64,000 bases of DNA from Pyrobaculum oguniense TE7 (GTDB lineage Archaea > Thermoproteota > Thermoprotei > Thermoproteales > Thermoproteaceae). The stretch is from contig CP003316.1 of NCBI GenBank assembly GCA_000247545.1, positions 777,233 to 841,232 on the forward strand. Direction: 5' to 3'. A program made the position numbers and the translations under genes. The notes under the pieces were generated by a model, which searched no databases, was not told the DNA's origin, and worked only from the letters and a program-made list of their open reading frames with translations. Shown here in pieces: positions 44,113-52,484 of this stretch. Within the stretch, counting starts at the first letter, position 1. Every line of letters begins with the position of its first letter.

Positions 44113-44362
44113 ATTTTCACCTCTTGTCTAATTTTTTGAGCAACTTCTGCTAGTTTTTCCTTTCTGCTTCAGGTAGCACTCTATAAGGCACGTTATCAGG
44201 TATTTTTTCAATTATTTTTGGCGTATCCTCTAAGTCTATACCTGCTTTTTCTATAAATTTATAAAGACCCTCCATCGATATATAGTCACCAAGTCTGTAT
44301 GCCGCAACTCCCGTCTCAAGAAATCGCGGGTTAACCTGATACTTTTGAAAAAGCCTATGATC
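44109..44362 (-). pseudogene. dsrA: dsrA 3' remnant
   Basis: About 80 codons matching the C-terminal end of the alpha subunit: KYQVNPRFLETGVAAYRLGD, YISMEGLYKFIEKAG, KIIEKIPDNVPYRVLPEAER. A one-base loss in an A-run then breaks the frame; with one more A it reads KKLAEVAQKIRQEVKI and ends in a TGA overlapping dsrB. The 5' four fifths of the gene is gone, replaced at about 44363 by a decayed MFS gene on the other strand. The enzyme cannot be made. Confidence 0.85.
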
Positions 44363-44367
44363 TTATT

Positions 44368-45538
44368 ATGTCGTGGATTAGGCGGGATGTAGCGATACTC
44401 TACAGCGTTGACTACAGCAAAGGTTTTATCAATGGATTCCTATCGTGGTATTTATTGCTTCTGCTGTATAACTGGGGCCTGGCGGTTTTCGCCGCCGTGA
44501 GACTTGTAGCACAGGTGCTTGCCTCCATTGCCAACGTGGCGGGGGCTACCTAGCCGACAGGATAGGCAGAAAGCACACGTTGATAGTCACCGATGTCGTC
44601 TACGTGTCGTCTATCCTCTGTTTGCTGAGGCCAGAACCCGTGCCGCTGGCTGTGGTCTTTTTCTTCGTCGCAGACGGCTTGCCCACATCGGCGTCTTTCG
44701 TCATGCGCATGGAGTCGGTGCCGGAGAACTGGAGGGGAGAAGATCATAACGCTCGGCCCCGCCCTTTCCTACCCGTCGTACGCCGCGGACTCCTTCGTCT
44801 TGGGGCTAACCGCGGCTTCTTACGGAGGGGTGTTTGCCGTTTATCTGATCTTGGCCGTTGCTCTGGCAGGTTTGGCCGCGTGGTTGTTCCTCGTCGAGAC
44901 GCTGAGGAGGGCCTGCGCCTCAACTCCCGTGAGTTACTTCAACGAGCTGAGATATGTCCTCACGGCGGGCGACTACAGAAAAGCGGCTGCGGCCATGTCG
45001 CTTCTCGGCATCTCCTTTACTATCTTGCCGTTTCTAGCGCCGTTTTCAAAAGACGTGGCCGGCGTGGACGAGAAGGGGGTCGCGCTGTTCTTCACGCTGT
45101 ACAACCTAGCGCCTACGCCCTTCTCGCTTATCTTAGGCCATTTATTGGACGTCTATAGGAGCTCCATCCCCAAGTTCTTGGCGGCGCTTTTGGCTCTCAC
45201 CCCCCTTCATTGCAGTGCTTGGGCTGTTGAGCCACATCTCGCCTAAATTTGCATACGTCATGTTGGGAAGCGTATCATTAACGTCAATATACAGAGCGGC
45301 TTTCAACATCTACATGTCAGAGGTCTTCAAAACCCACAGGGGGCTTCTCGTGGCGCTGAACGCCGTTCTTATGGCCAACCTCCCCGGCGCCGCGGCCCCC
45401 TCATAGCCGCCTTGTGGACAACGGTAGGCCCCTTACTGGCATACGCTGGTGGCCACGGCGACGAGCCGCCGCTCTTTTACTACTACGGATGTCCTAAACG
45501 CCTTGTTTCCCTATGCTCCACAACGGCGACCCTTTAAC
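44368..45538 (+). pseudogene. MFS transporter with multiple frameshifts
   Basis: Segments in three frames align as one major-facilitator transporter: SYLLLLLYN-type helices at the start (FINGFLSWYLLLLLYNW), VTDVVYVSSILCLLRPEPV, a middle block (YLILAVALAGLAAWLFLVE; VALFFTLYNLAPTPFSLILG), FAYVMLGSVSLTSIYRAAFN and a last helix near 45410-45470 (PLIAALWTTVGPLLAYAGG). At least three indels. It abuts the dsrA remnant, so the deletion that removed dsrA joined here. Confidence 0.75.
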
Positions 45539-45592
45539 AGAAAATACCCAGCATTCATATACCCAACGCATAGAACCATAACGCCCACGGGC

Positions 45593-46585
45593 TTATTGAC
45601 ATATTTCCCCGGCTATTATGTGGCTGTAGAGGCCGCCTTGGTACACCACTCTTCTAAACAACAACTCTCCCCCCACCTGGCTGATAAAGGTCTTGTGACG
45701 GGGGGTGATGACGACGTAGGTAGCGCAGCCCCGGGCCAGCCTACGCATGGCCTTGCCTAAGAGGCGGTATAGCCTACCCACTCTTTCCGGTATTCTAAAG
45801 CCGTACGGGGGGTTGAAGACGAATTTGTCGCATACGGGGCGGACCGCCCTGTGGAGCTTTGTGGAGTCGAACCAGAGGACGTCGACCTGCGGGAAAGCCG
45901 CCGTGTTCTTCACGGCGCCCTTGACGTGCCTCAGCGATATGTCAACGCAGAGATAGCGGACATGTGGGTAAAGCTCCGCTGCCTCCGCCACTATGGTGCC
46001 GCCGCCGCATGTCAAGTCGCAGACTGTCTCCCCAGGCTTCGGCCTGGCCAGGCGGACCATGGCGTTGGCTATAATGGGGTTGAGGCTGGCGTAGTGCTCG
46101 TAGACCCTCCAAGGCCTGTCCTTGAGGCTCCTCTTGGCCACGGTGATCCACACGGCTACGTAGCGCTCCACCACGTCGACGTTCACCTCGACGTCGGGCT
46201 CCACGAGGCTGATTGTATAGCCACTTTCCTTGAACCACTTCCCCACCTCCCGCTCCACGTCCCGCGACGTGAAGCCGTGTTGCCCTACCCTCTCGCACCT
46301 AACCCCCACGGTGGTGAAGCGGGTTAAGTACCTAAGCGATCCTGCGAGGTGCCGTTGGGCAATCTCCACCACGCCGCGGAGATCCTCCGCGTATCCGTCT
46401 CCGAGAAATATCCCAAAGCGCTCCACGGTCTTCAGCCTAAAAAGCTCCGCCGCCCCTGCCCCCACCTCCGCCACCACTCTGCCAGTCATATAGACCCCCC
46501 AAGCGCGGCTTGTGGGGATCCTCTCCGCCAGCTCCTCGATGACGAAGTCCTCCAGCCCCGGCACGGTGGTGAAGAGGTATTCCAC
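45593..46585 (-). CDS. THUMP-domain tRNA guanine-N2 methyltransferase (Trm14-like)
   Basis: 330 residues: an N-terminal ferredoxin-like plus THUMP region (EYLFTTVPGLEDFVIEELAE; RYLTRFTTVGVRCERVG) and a C-terminal Rossmann methyltransferase. SAM motif I is VCDLTCGGGTIVAEAA, with YLCVDIS after it and the catalytic FNPPYGFRIP. This combination fits archaeal Trm14/TrmN, which makes m2G6 in tRNA. Length and motifs are normal. Confidence 0.9.
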   Translation of the reverse strand: MEYLFTTVPGLEDFVIEELAERIPTSRAWGVYMTGRVVAEVGAGAAELFRLKTVERFGIFLGDGYAEDLRGVVEIAQRHLAGSLRYLTRFTTVGVRCERVGQHGFTSRDVEREVGKWFKESGYTISLVEPDVEVNVDVVERYVAVWITVAKRSLKDRPWRVYEHYASLNPIIANAMVRLARPKPGETVCDLTCGGGTIVAEAAELYPHVRYLCVDISLRHVKGAVKNTAAFPQVDVLWFDSTKLHRAVRPVCDKFVFNPPYGFRIPERVGRLYRLLGKAMRRLARGCATYVVITPRHKTFISQVGGELLFRRVVYQGGLYSHIIAGEICQ

Positions 46586-46659
46586 AGGAGGCTTGACGCA
46601 GTGCTTTATAACAATACGCTGGGGCGGCTTGGAAAAAATAAAAATTAAAATTAATCTAC

Positions 46660-47520
46660 GTGATACCGCCTCTTGAGTTCTTGGGCTTGGTGCTTGGGGT
46701 AAGCGCCTTTTCGGGGTTACTAGGCGCTTTGACTGGGCTCGGTGGTGGGGCCTTCCTTGTCCCCATATATACCTTGTACATGGGCATTCCGTTCCCCTAC
46801 GCCGCGGGGGCCAGCTTAATATCGACTATTGCCACCTCCAGCGGCTCCGCCAGCGTGTACATAAGGAAGGGCATCGTTAATGTGAGGATAGGGGTGGGGC
46901 TGGCTGTGGCCACCACGACGAGCTCCATCATCGGCTCTATCCTTGTGGCGAGGATCTACGCCGCGGGGCTCGAGCACGTCCTATACCTAATTTTCGGCGC
47001 CGTGCTTCTGGCCCAGATCTACGTCCAGTGGTCCCGGTCGAAGAGCGAGCTCCCCCCGCCCAGAGACCCGGACTGGACTACCCGGATGTTCCAGCTCTGG
47101 GGCCGCTACTACGACGAGGCGCTGGGGAGGGAGGTTGAGTACCACGGGGTGAGGTGGTGGCTGGGGGCGCTCATAATGCTGGCGGCGGGCGTCGTCTCAA
47201 GCCTATTGGGCATAGGCGCCGGCGTGCTGAAGGTGTTGGCCATGGACTGGGCCATGAACATCCCCATGAAGGTGAGCACCACCACCAGCAACTACATGAT
47301 AGGCACAACCGCCGCCACCGGCAGCGCCGTGTACTGGGCCCACGGCTACATCCAACCCTTCTTAGCCGCGGGGACGGCCTTAGGCGTCCTCGCAGGATCC
47401 TACGTGGGGACGAGGCTTCTGATGCGGACGACAGGGAGGAAAATCAGATATATCTTCATCGCGATACTGGCGTACCTCGGCGTGAGGATGGTGTTGAGGG
47501 GGCTTGGCTATGGATTTTGA
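46660..47520 (+). CDS. TauE/SafE-family sulfite/anion exporter (copy 1)
   Basis: 286-residue membrane protein with two homologous halves. Family elements: LGALTGLGGGAFLVPIYTLY near the N terminus and SSLLGIGAGVLKVLAMDWAM in the second half. A cytosolic insert between the halves contains MFQLWGRYYDEALGREVEYHG, also present in the second TauE of this window (GLYGRYYEESLKKEVAY). The start is the GTG at 46660. The downstream small membrane gene overlaps its stop. TauE/SafE proteins export sulfite, sulfoacetate and related anions; the exact substrate is unknown. Confidence 0.88.
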   Translation: MIPPLEFLGLVLGVSAFSGLLGALTGLGGGAFLVPIYTLYMGIPFPYAAGASLISTIATSSGSASVYIRKGIVNVRIGVGLAVATTTSSIIGSILVARIYAAGLEHVLYLIFGAVLLAQIYVQWSRSKSELPPPRDPDWTTRMFQLWGRYYDEALGREVEYHGVRWWLGALIMLAAGVVSSLLGIGAGVLKVLAMDWAMNIPMKVSTTTSNYMIGTTAATGSAVYWAHGYIQPFLAAGTALGVLAGSYVGTRLLMRTTGRKIRYIFIAILAYLGVRMVLRGLGYGF

Positions 47521-47893
47521 AAAGGCCCTAGAGATCATCCTCCGCGCCGGGGCCTTAGCCAGCGCTGCGACGATAGGGGTTGGCCTCGTCTTGATCTACG
47601 CCTTCCACGGATCAGGTAACTACACCATTTCCCAAATAGCCTCGCCTACGTCGCCAATAAACAGCTCCCAATTCTCCGTTTGGCGGGTGCTCCGCGGTGT
47701 CGTGGCCATACACGGCCTTGACTACATCTACCTAGGTCTCATAATGCTCATTGCTACACCCCTAGCCGCCGTTGTTTTAAACCTGGCGAACTTTGTGACA
47801 AATAAAAACGCCATCTATACCGCGGTTGTTGCCATTGTACTCCTCAATATGTTGTTCTCACTATTTGTGTTGCCGCTACTCGTGGGGGCCTAG
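47510..47893 (+). CDS. DUF1634 membrane protein, TauE partner
   Basis: 127-residue protein with three membrane helices: ALASAATIGVGLVLIYAF, YIYLGLIMLIATPLAAVVLN and AIYTAVVAIVLLNMLFSLFV. DUF1634 proteins typically sit beside TauE/SafE genes, as here. The ATG at 47510 lies inside the end of the TauE gene (11-base overlap). Presumed accessory subunit of the exporter. Confidence 0.8.
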   Translation: MDFEKALEIILRAGALASAATIGVGLVLIYAFHGSGNYTISQIASPTSPINSSQFSVWRVLRGVVAIHGLDYIYLGLIMLIATPLAAVVLNLANFVTNKNAIYTAVVAIVLLNMLFSLFVLPLLVGA

Positions 47894-48123
47894 GCGTATA
47901 CATCCTTCGCCTTAGTTTCGGGCAGAATAGCAACCGCGATTAATAAGGCAACGGTAGCCACGACGTATGTGTACAGCAACAACCCGGCAAGCGGGTTTTT
48001 GAGGAGGGTGCCTATAAGCTGGACGATAGTGGGGGTGAAGCCGCCGAAAAGCCCCACGCCGAGGTTAAAGACCAGCGACATGCCGCTGTACCTAACCCTG
48101 GCGGGGAAGAGCTCCGCAAGCAT
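47890..48123 (-). pseudogene. 3' fragment of an MFS transporter
   Basis: 77 codons equal to the C-terminal two or three helices of a metabolite:H+ symporter-type MFS protein: ELFPARVRYSGMSLVFNLGV, GLFGGFTPTIVQLIG and an ending like AILPETKAKD. The upstream two thirds is absent, so it is a deletion remnant. Convergent with the DUF1634 gene, 4-base overlap. Confidence 0.75.
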
Positions 48124-48217
48124 TGTGCCTCAGCGCCACCCCTTGTGTTTCGCTAAATTGGGAAAGTATCCAGACAAGTGAGAAGAAATCAAAAATTAAT
48201 GTTAATTATACTTAAAA

Positions 48218-49858
48218 ATGAAAATCGACAGTCTTAACGTGGAGCTCACTATACGGATAAGCGGAGCCCAAGGAGAGGGCGTGGAGACAACGGGACGCAC
48301 CTTGGCCACGGTCTTCGCCAAGTTGGGCTACCACGTCTTTGCCTATAGGCAGTACGGCTCAATAATAAAGGGGAACCCCGCGATGTTCTACCAAATCCGC
48401 ATCTCTGACAGGAAGATCTACAGCCACGGCAGGTGGAGAACCTACGACGTGTTGATAGCGCTTAACGACACGGCGCTGGCCCAGCACAGAGGCGGCGCGA
48501 AATACGTCGTGTCTGAGAAGGAGATCCCCTTGACGGATATAGCCGCCAAACACGGCAACAAGATAATGAAGAACACGGCGGCGCTGGGGGCGCTCGCCGC
48601 TTTGTTAAACCTCAACCCCAAATACGTTGCCGAACAGCTGACAAAGGAGTTCGGCGAGGGTAAAGTGGCGGAGGCAAACATAGCCGTCCTAGAAGATGCG
48701 TGGAGGGCGGCGCTGGCGAAGTACTCGCCCATAGCAGACGTGGAGAGGGTGGGGGAGCCCCGTCTTCTCATGTCGGGGGCAGAGGCGCTGGGTGTGGGGG
48801 CTGTAATGGCCGGGATGAAGTTCTACGCGGCGTACCCCATGACGCCGGCTAGCCCCATGCTCCACTGGCTGGCCCAGTGGGGGCCAAAATTCGGCGTGGC
48901 TGTTGTACAGCCCGAGGACGAAATCGCCGCTATTAACATGGCCATAGGGGCGGCCTACGCCGGCGTCAGGGCCGCCACCGGCACCTCCGGCGGGGGGTTC
49001 GACCTAATGCACGAGGCCTTCGGCCTAGCCGCAATGATTGAGACCCCCGTCGTCGTGTTCCTCGCACAGCGAGGAGGGCCCAGCACAGGGCTTCCCACGG
49101 AGACTGAGCAGTCTGATCTATTAATGGCGCTGTCTCCTGCACACGGCGAGTACCCACACGCCGTGATTGCGCCTAGGCACATCGAGGAAGGGCTCTACGC
49201 CGCGGCCAAGGCCTTCAACATAGCAGAGAAGTACCAAGTCCCCGTAATAGTCCTCACAGACCTATACTTCAACGAGTCCCTCAACACGGTGGAGTTCGAC
49301 CCGGGCAGATTCAAGATTGAGAGGGGCGAGCTCCTCAACGCGCCTGTCCTCTGGGAGGAGTATAAGAGGTATAAAATCACCGAGAACGGGATATCCCCAA
49401 GGGCGATCCCCGGCACGCCCGGAGGCATGCACATAGCCACCAGCGACGAGCATGACGAAAAAGGCGACGTAATAACCGACACCCACAGGCCGGAGATTAG
49501 AAAGGCGATGCACCGCAAGAGGATGGTGAAGCTGGAAAAAATAGCCGAGGAGATGGATCCCCCCGATTTGAGAGGGGGCGGCGAGGTCGTGGCGGCGGCG
49601 TGGGGCTCCACCTCTATGCCGTTGATGGACATAGGGGGAAACGGCGTGGGGCTGGCGCTGTTTAGAGACATCTACCCACTCCCAGACGGGGGATGGAAGG
49701 CCGCCCTTAACGGGGCCAAGGAGGTGGTTGTCGTTGAGGTGAACTACCGCGGCCAGTTTGCAGACTACCTAGCCTCTAAGGGGGTTAAGGTGAGCAGAAA
49801 GGTGCTGAAGTGGTGGGGGGAGCCGTTTAGCATAGACGAGCTGGCGGAGTGGCTATGA
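48218..49858 (+). CDS. 2-oxoacid:ferredoxin oxidoreductase alpha subunit (gamma-alpha fusion)
   Basis: 546 residues. The N-terminal gamma domain (about 1-180) starts LTIRISGAQGEGVETTGRT. The alpha (pyrimidine) domain follows, with LMSGAEALGVGAVMAGMKFY, AYPMTPASPM (the YPITPSS-type motif) and ATGTSGGGFDLM. This gamma-alpha fusion with a separate beta is the standard crenarchaeal two-subunit enzyme, oxidising pyruvate, 2-oxoglutarate or branched 2-oxoacids to acyl-CoA with ferredoxin reduction. Which 2-oxoacid is not readable. Overlaps the beta gene by 4 bases. Confidence 0.95.
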   Translation: MKIDSLNVELTIRISGAQGEGVETTGRTLATVFAKLGYHVFAYRQYGSIIKGNPAMFYQIRISDRKIYSHGRWRTYDVLIALNDTALAQHRGGAKYVVSEKEIPLTDIAAKHGNKIMKNTAALGALAALLNLNPKYVAEQLTKEFGEGKVAEANIAVLEDAWRAALAKYSPIADVERVGEPRLLMSGAEALGVGAVMAGMKFYAAYPMTPASPMLHWLAQWGPKFGVAVVQPEDEIAAINMAIGAAYAGVRAATGTSGGGFDLMHEAFGLAAMIETPVVVFLAQRGGPSTGLPTETEQSDLLMALSPAHGEYPHAVIAPRHIEEGLYAAAKAFNIAEKYQVPVIVLTDLYFNESLNTVEFDPGRFKIERGELLNAPVLWEEYKRYKITENGISPRAIPGTPGGMHIATSDEHDEKGDVITDTHRPEIRKAMHRKRMVKLEKIAEEMDPPDLRGGGEVVAAAWGSTSMPLMDIGGNGVGLALFRDIYPLPDGGWKAALNGAKEVVVVEVNYRGQFADYLASKGVKVSRKVLKWWGEPFSIDELAEWL

Positions 49859-50751
49859 GCGTCAAAATAACCCTCAACAAGACGCCGATGGACTACGCCG
49901 TGAATAGGCCGCCGATTTGGTGCCCCGGATGCGGCGACTACGGGATATTAGAGGCGTTGAAGAGGGCCCTCGCAGGTTTGGGAATTCCCAACGAGGAGGT
50001 CGTCGTCGTGTCGGGCATTGGCTGCTCCTCGCAGTTGCCCCACTTCCTTAAAACCTACGGCATACATGGCATACACGGAAGGGCGATCCCCATAGCCACG
50101 GGGGTGAAGATAGCCAACCCCAGGCTTAAGGTTATTGTCGTGGGCGGAGACGGCGACGGCTACGGCATAGGCCTAAACCACATGATACATGCCGCTCGGC
50201 GCAACGTGGGCATAACCTACATCGTGTCCAACAACCAAGTATACGGCCTCACCACAGGACAGATGTCGCCCACAACGCTGAGGGGCGTCAAGACGAAGAC
50301 CACCCCCTACGGCTCAATCGACGAGCCCGTCAACCCCCTGGCCCTTGCCCTTGCGGCCGGCGCCACGTTCGTGGCGAGAGGCTTCAGCGGCGACGTGGCC
50401 CACCTCACGCAGATAATAGCACAAGCCCTGAGCCACCGCGGCTTTGCGCTTGTAGACGTGCTCAGCCCATGCGTCACCTTCAATAAGGTCAACACCTACG
50501 AATGGTTCAGGGCCCGGGTGTATAAGCTAGAGGAGGCGGGCCACGACCCCTCTGACTACTGGCAAGCCTACAAAAAAGCAGTGGAGTGGCCCAGCCTAGA
50601 TCCCAACGGGAGGATACCCATAGGCGTGTTCTACAAGAACGAGGAAAAGCCGACCTACGAGGAGGAAATTATTAAAATTCTGGGCGTGCCGCCTATAGAA
50701 GCCGGAGTTGCGGTTAACGGCAAAGCGGTGTACGGCATTTTGCAGTACTAG
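49855..50751 (+). CDS. 2-oxoacid:ferredoxin oxidoreductase beta subunit
   Basis: TPP-binding beta subunit, 298 residues. Motifs: PPIWCPGCGDYGILEAL (Fe-S cluster CxxC), VVSGIGCSSQLPHF, the TPP/Mg site VVGGDGDGYGIGLNHMIHAA with YIVSNNQVYGLTTGQ, and a later Cys in VLSPCVTFN. The ATG at 49855 overlaps the alpha stop (ATGA), preferred over the GTG at 49849. The last bases overlap a convergent small membrane gene. Confidence 0.95.
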   Translation: MSVKITLNKTPMDYAVNRPPIWCPGCGDYGILEALKRALAGLGIPNEEVVVVSGIGCSSQLPHFLKTYGIHGIHGRAIPIATGVKIANPRLKVIVVGGDGDGYGIGLNHMIHAARRNVGITYIVSNNQVYGLTTGQMSPTTLRGVKTKTTPYGSIDEPVNPLALALAAGATFVARGFSGDVAHLTQIIAQALSHRGFALVDVLSPCVTFNKVNTYEWFRARVYKLEEAGHDPSDYWQAYKKAVEWPSLDPNGRIPIGVFYKNEEKPTYEEEIIKILGVPPIEAGVAVNGKAVYGILQY

Positions 50752-51002
50752 TGGCCAATTTTTATTAGGCCCAAGGCCGAGATTATTATTACAAGCACCA
50801 CTGCTACGGCAAAAGGCACTATGCTAACTCTCTCCCTCATAATTAGCGGGAGTGTTGCCATAATCGCTACTACTGGAGCGGAGGCAAACACGTAGAGCCC
50901 ATAAATGCCTGGTAGCCCCAGAGCTGAAAGTAGAGCCGCCAATACGACGCCAGCTATGGCCAAGGCTAATAGTACTGCGGCGTAAAGCCTCTGGGCCGTC
51001 AT
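50748..51002 (-). CDS. small three-helix membrane protein (DUF1634-like), TauE partner
   Basis: 84 residues with three membrane helices (YAAVLLALAIAGVVLAALLS; GLYVFASAPVVAIMATLPL; IVPFAVAVVLVIIISALG). It overlaps the upstream TauE gene by 4 bases, repeating the TauE plus small-membrane-gene pairing seen at 46.7-47.9 kb. Shorter than typical DUF1634 proteins, so the family name is tentative. Confidence 0.65.
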   Translation of the reverse strand: MTAQRLYAAVLLALAIAGVVLAALLSALGLPGIYGLYVFASAPVVAIMATLPLIMRERVSIVPFAVAVVLVIIISALGLIKIGH

Positions 51003-51889
51003 ATCAACCCGAGCTGGGAGAGACCCCTCTGTATTAAGCTAATGGCTGAGAGCAACATAACCCCCAGGACAATATAACGCACAACCCTCACCTTAGCCCT
51101 CATTGCCATGTAACTACCTAGTTGCGCACCGATAAATACGCCCCCCATGGCTGCCACGGTGAGGAATATGTCAACAACGCCGCTTCTTAAAAAGGTCCAA
51201 GCAGCCGGTGCGTCACCCACTGCGAGAGTAGCCGAAGAACATGCCACAGAGACCTTAAGCGGCAACCCCATCACTAAGTTGTAGACAGGCACTAACGCCC
51301 ACCCACCCCCAAGCCCAAACATACCTCCTATAAACCCCACCAGGAAGAGGAAAAAAGTTGCTATCAACGTCCTGCGAGCTCCGTACGCAACCTCTTTCTT
51401 TAAGCTCTCCTCGTAGTACCTCCCGTAGAGACCCAGCATCTGTGCAAGCCTATCAGGCCTGGCCTCAGGCCACTCCACTTTTTTCAGAAACATTACGAAA
51501 AACACTCCCAGAACCGTCGCGCCGAGAGTCAGCCTAATCACGGCTTTGCCAAATTCGCCGAAAACCTCAACGATGTATAGCCCGAGCAGAGACCCCACCA
51601 GTGCCCCCAGAGACATCCACGTCGCACCGTATAAAACCACAGGCAAACTGGCAACGCCTTTACGCAGGTAGTAAGAACCGGCTTGCGCCGAGGTGCCCAT
51701 GGCCAGGAAAAGACCGGCCGCCCTCACCGCGTTTATATCAAAAGACGTAAACGCCAGCATAACTGGCGTAAATAGAACTCCGCCGCCCACACCTGCCATG
51801 GCCCCTGCTACCCCTATTACCATCGCCGCGAGGAATACCAAAATGTAAAATACGAAGTCAACCATCATCTCACCCATCAGGGTTGTCAT
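50999..51889 (-). CDS. TauE/SafE-family sulfite/anion exporter (copy 2)
   Basis: 296-residue membrane protein in two halves: GAMAGVGGGVLFTPVMLAF and GGMFGLGGGWALVPVYNLV, the duplicated glycine-rich loops of the TauE/SafE family. The insert between the halves (GLYGRYYEESLKKEV) is shared with copy 1. Paired with a small membrane gene downstream. A/T-rich promoter region upstream. Expected to export a sulfur-containing anion such as sulfite; substrate not proven. Confidence 0.88.
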   Translation of the reverse strand: MTTLMGEMMVDFVFYILVFLAAMVIGVAGAMAGVGGGVLFTPVMLAFTSFDINAVRAAGLFLAMGTSAQAGSYYLRKGVASLPVVLYGATWMSLGALVGSLLGLYIVEVFGEFGKAVIRLTLGATVLGVFFVMFLKKVEWPEARPDRLAQMLGLYGRYYEESLKKEVAYGARRTLIATFFLFLVGFIGGMFGLGGGWALVPVYNLVMGLPLKVSVACSSATLAVGDAPAAWTFLRSGVVDIFLTVAAMGGVFIGAQLGSYMAMRAKVRVVRYIVLGVMLLSAISLIQRGLSQLGLI

Positions 51890-52212
51890 AATAAAGATTT
51901 ATTCTCAAAAACTTGAATTATAAAAAAATGAAAAATACAATATTAACAAATTAAAGAACTATACTAGATATATTATTTAAATAAAAACTTTCATAACTTC
52001 GTAGTGTATTTATCAAAATTACAACACGACATTGAAGAGCATATGAGTAACCCAGGATTTAGCTAAGATACAAGGCAGCCGAAATTGGGCGGCCACACCA
52101 AAACTCGCCAATGTGCATAGGCTTTATGCGCCCTAGCTGACAGACTCCGACTGCGCAGGTCACCCGGATATTGTTGACGACATGATTTTAATAGGCAATA
52201 CGAAAAATCCTC
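51890..52212. other. intergenic region between divergent genes
   Basis: About 320 bases, A/T-rich near the TauE gene (51900-52010) and GC-richer later. It should hold the divergent promoters of the TauE copy 2 and the dehydratase gene. No open frame, repeat or RNA gene was recognised. Confidence 0.5.
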
Positions 52213-52461
52213 ATGGCAGTGGAGGAGTATCTAGTATACCGTCTCAAATTCAAGAGCTTTTCCCACGCCGCCGAGTTCTTGAAGAGGGTGGCGGAGGTGG
52301 CGGATAGGCTTGGCCACCACCCCGACGTGGAGTTGAAGTACGTTAACTTGACGCTCCGGCTCACCACCCACGACGCGGGCAACAAAATAACCGAGAAGGA
52401 TAGGAGGTTGGCCGAGGAGATTGAGAAGATCATTGCTGAGATGCGGGATTATTTTGCTTAA
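52213..52461 (+). CDS. pterin-4a-carbinolamine dehydratase family protein
   Basis: 82 residues matching the PCD/DCoH fold. Conserved motif: RLGHHPDVELKYVNLTLRLT followed by THDAGNKITEKD, the H-x-P-x-V...T-H-D signature of the active site. In archaea that lack tetrahydrobiopterin hydroxylases the role is unclear; links to molybdopterin metabolism have been proposed. 23 bases upstream of a surface protein gene. Confidence 0.93.
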   Translation: MAVEEYLVYRLKFKSFSHAAEFLKRVAEVADRLGHHPDVELKYVNLTLRLTTHDAGNKITEKDRRLAEEIEKIIAEMRDYFA

Positions 52462-52484
52462 AAACGGAATTCGGAATCAGCTTC

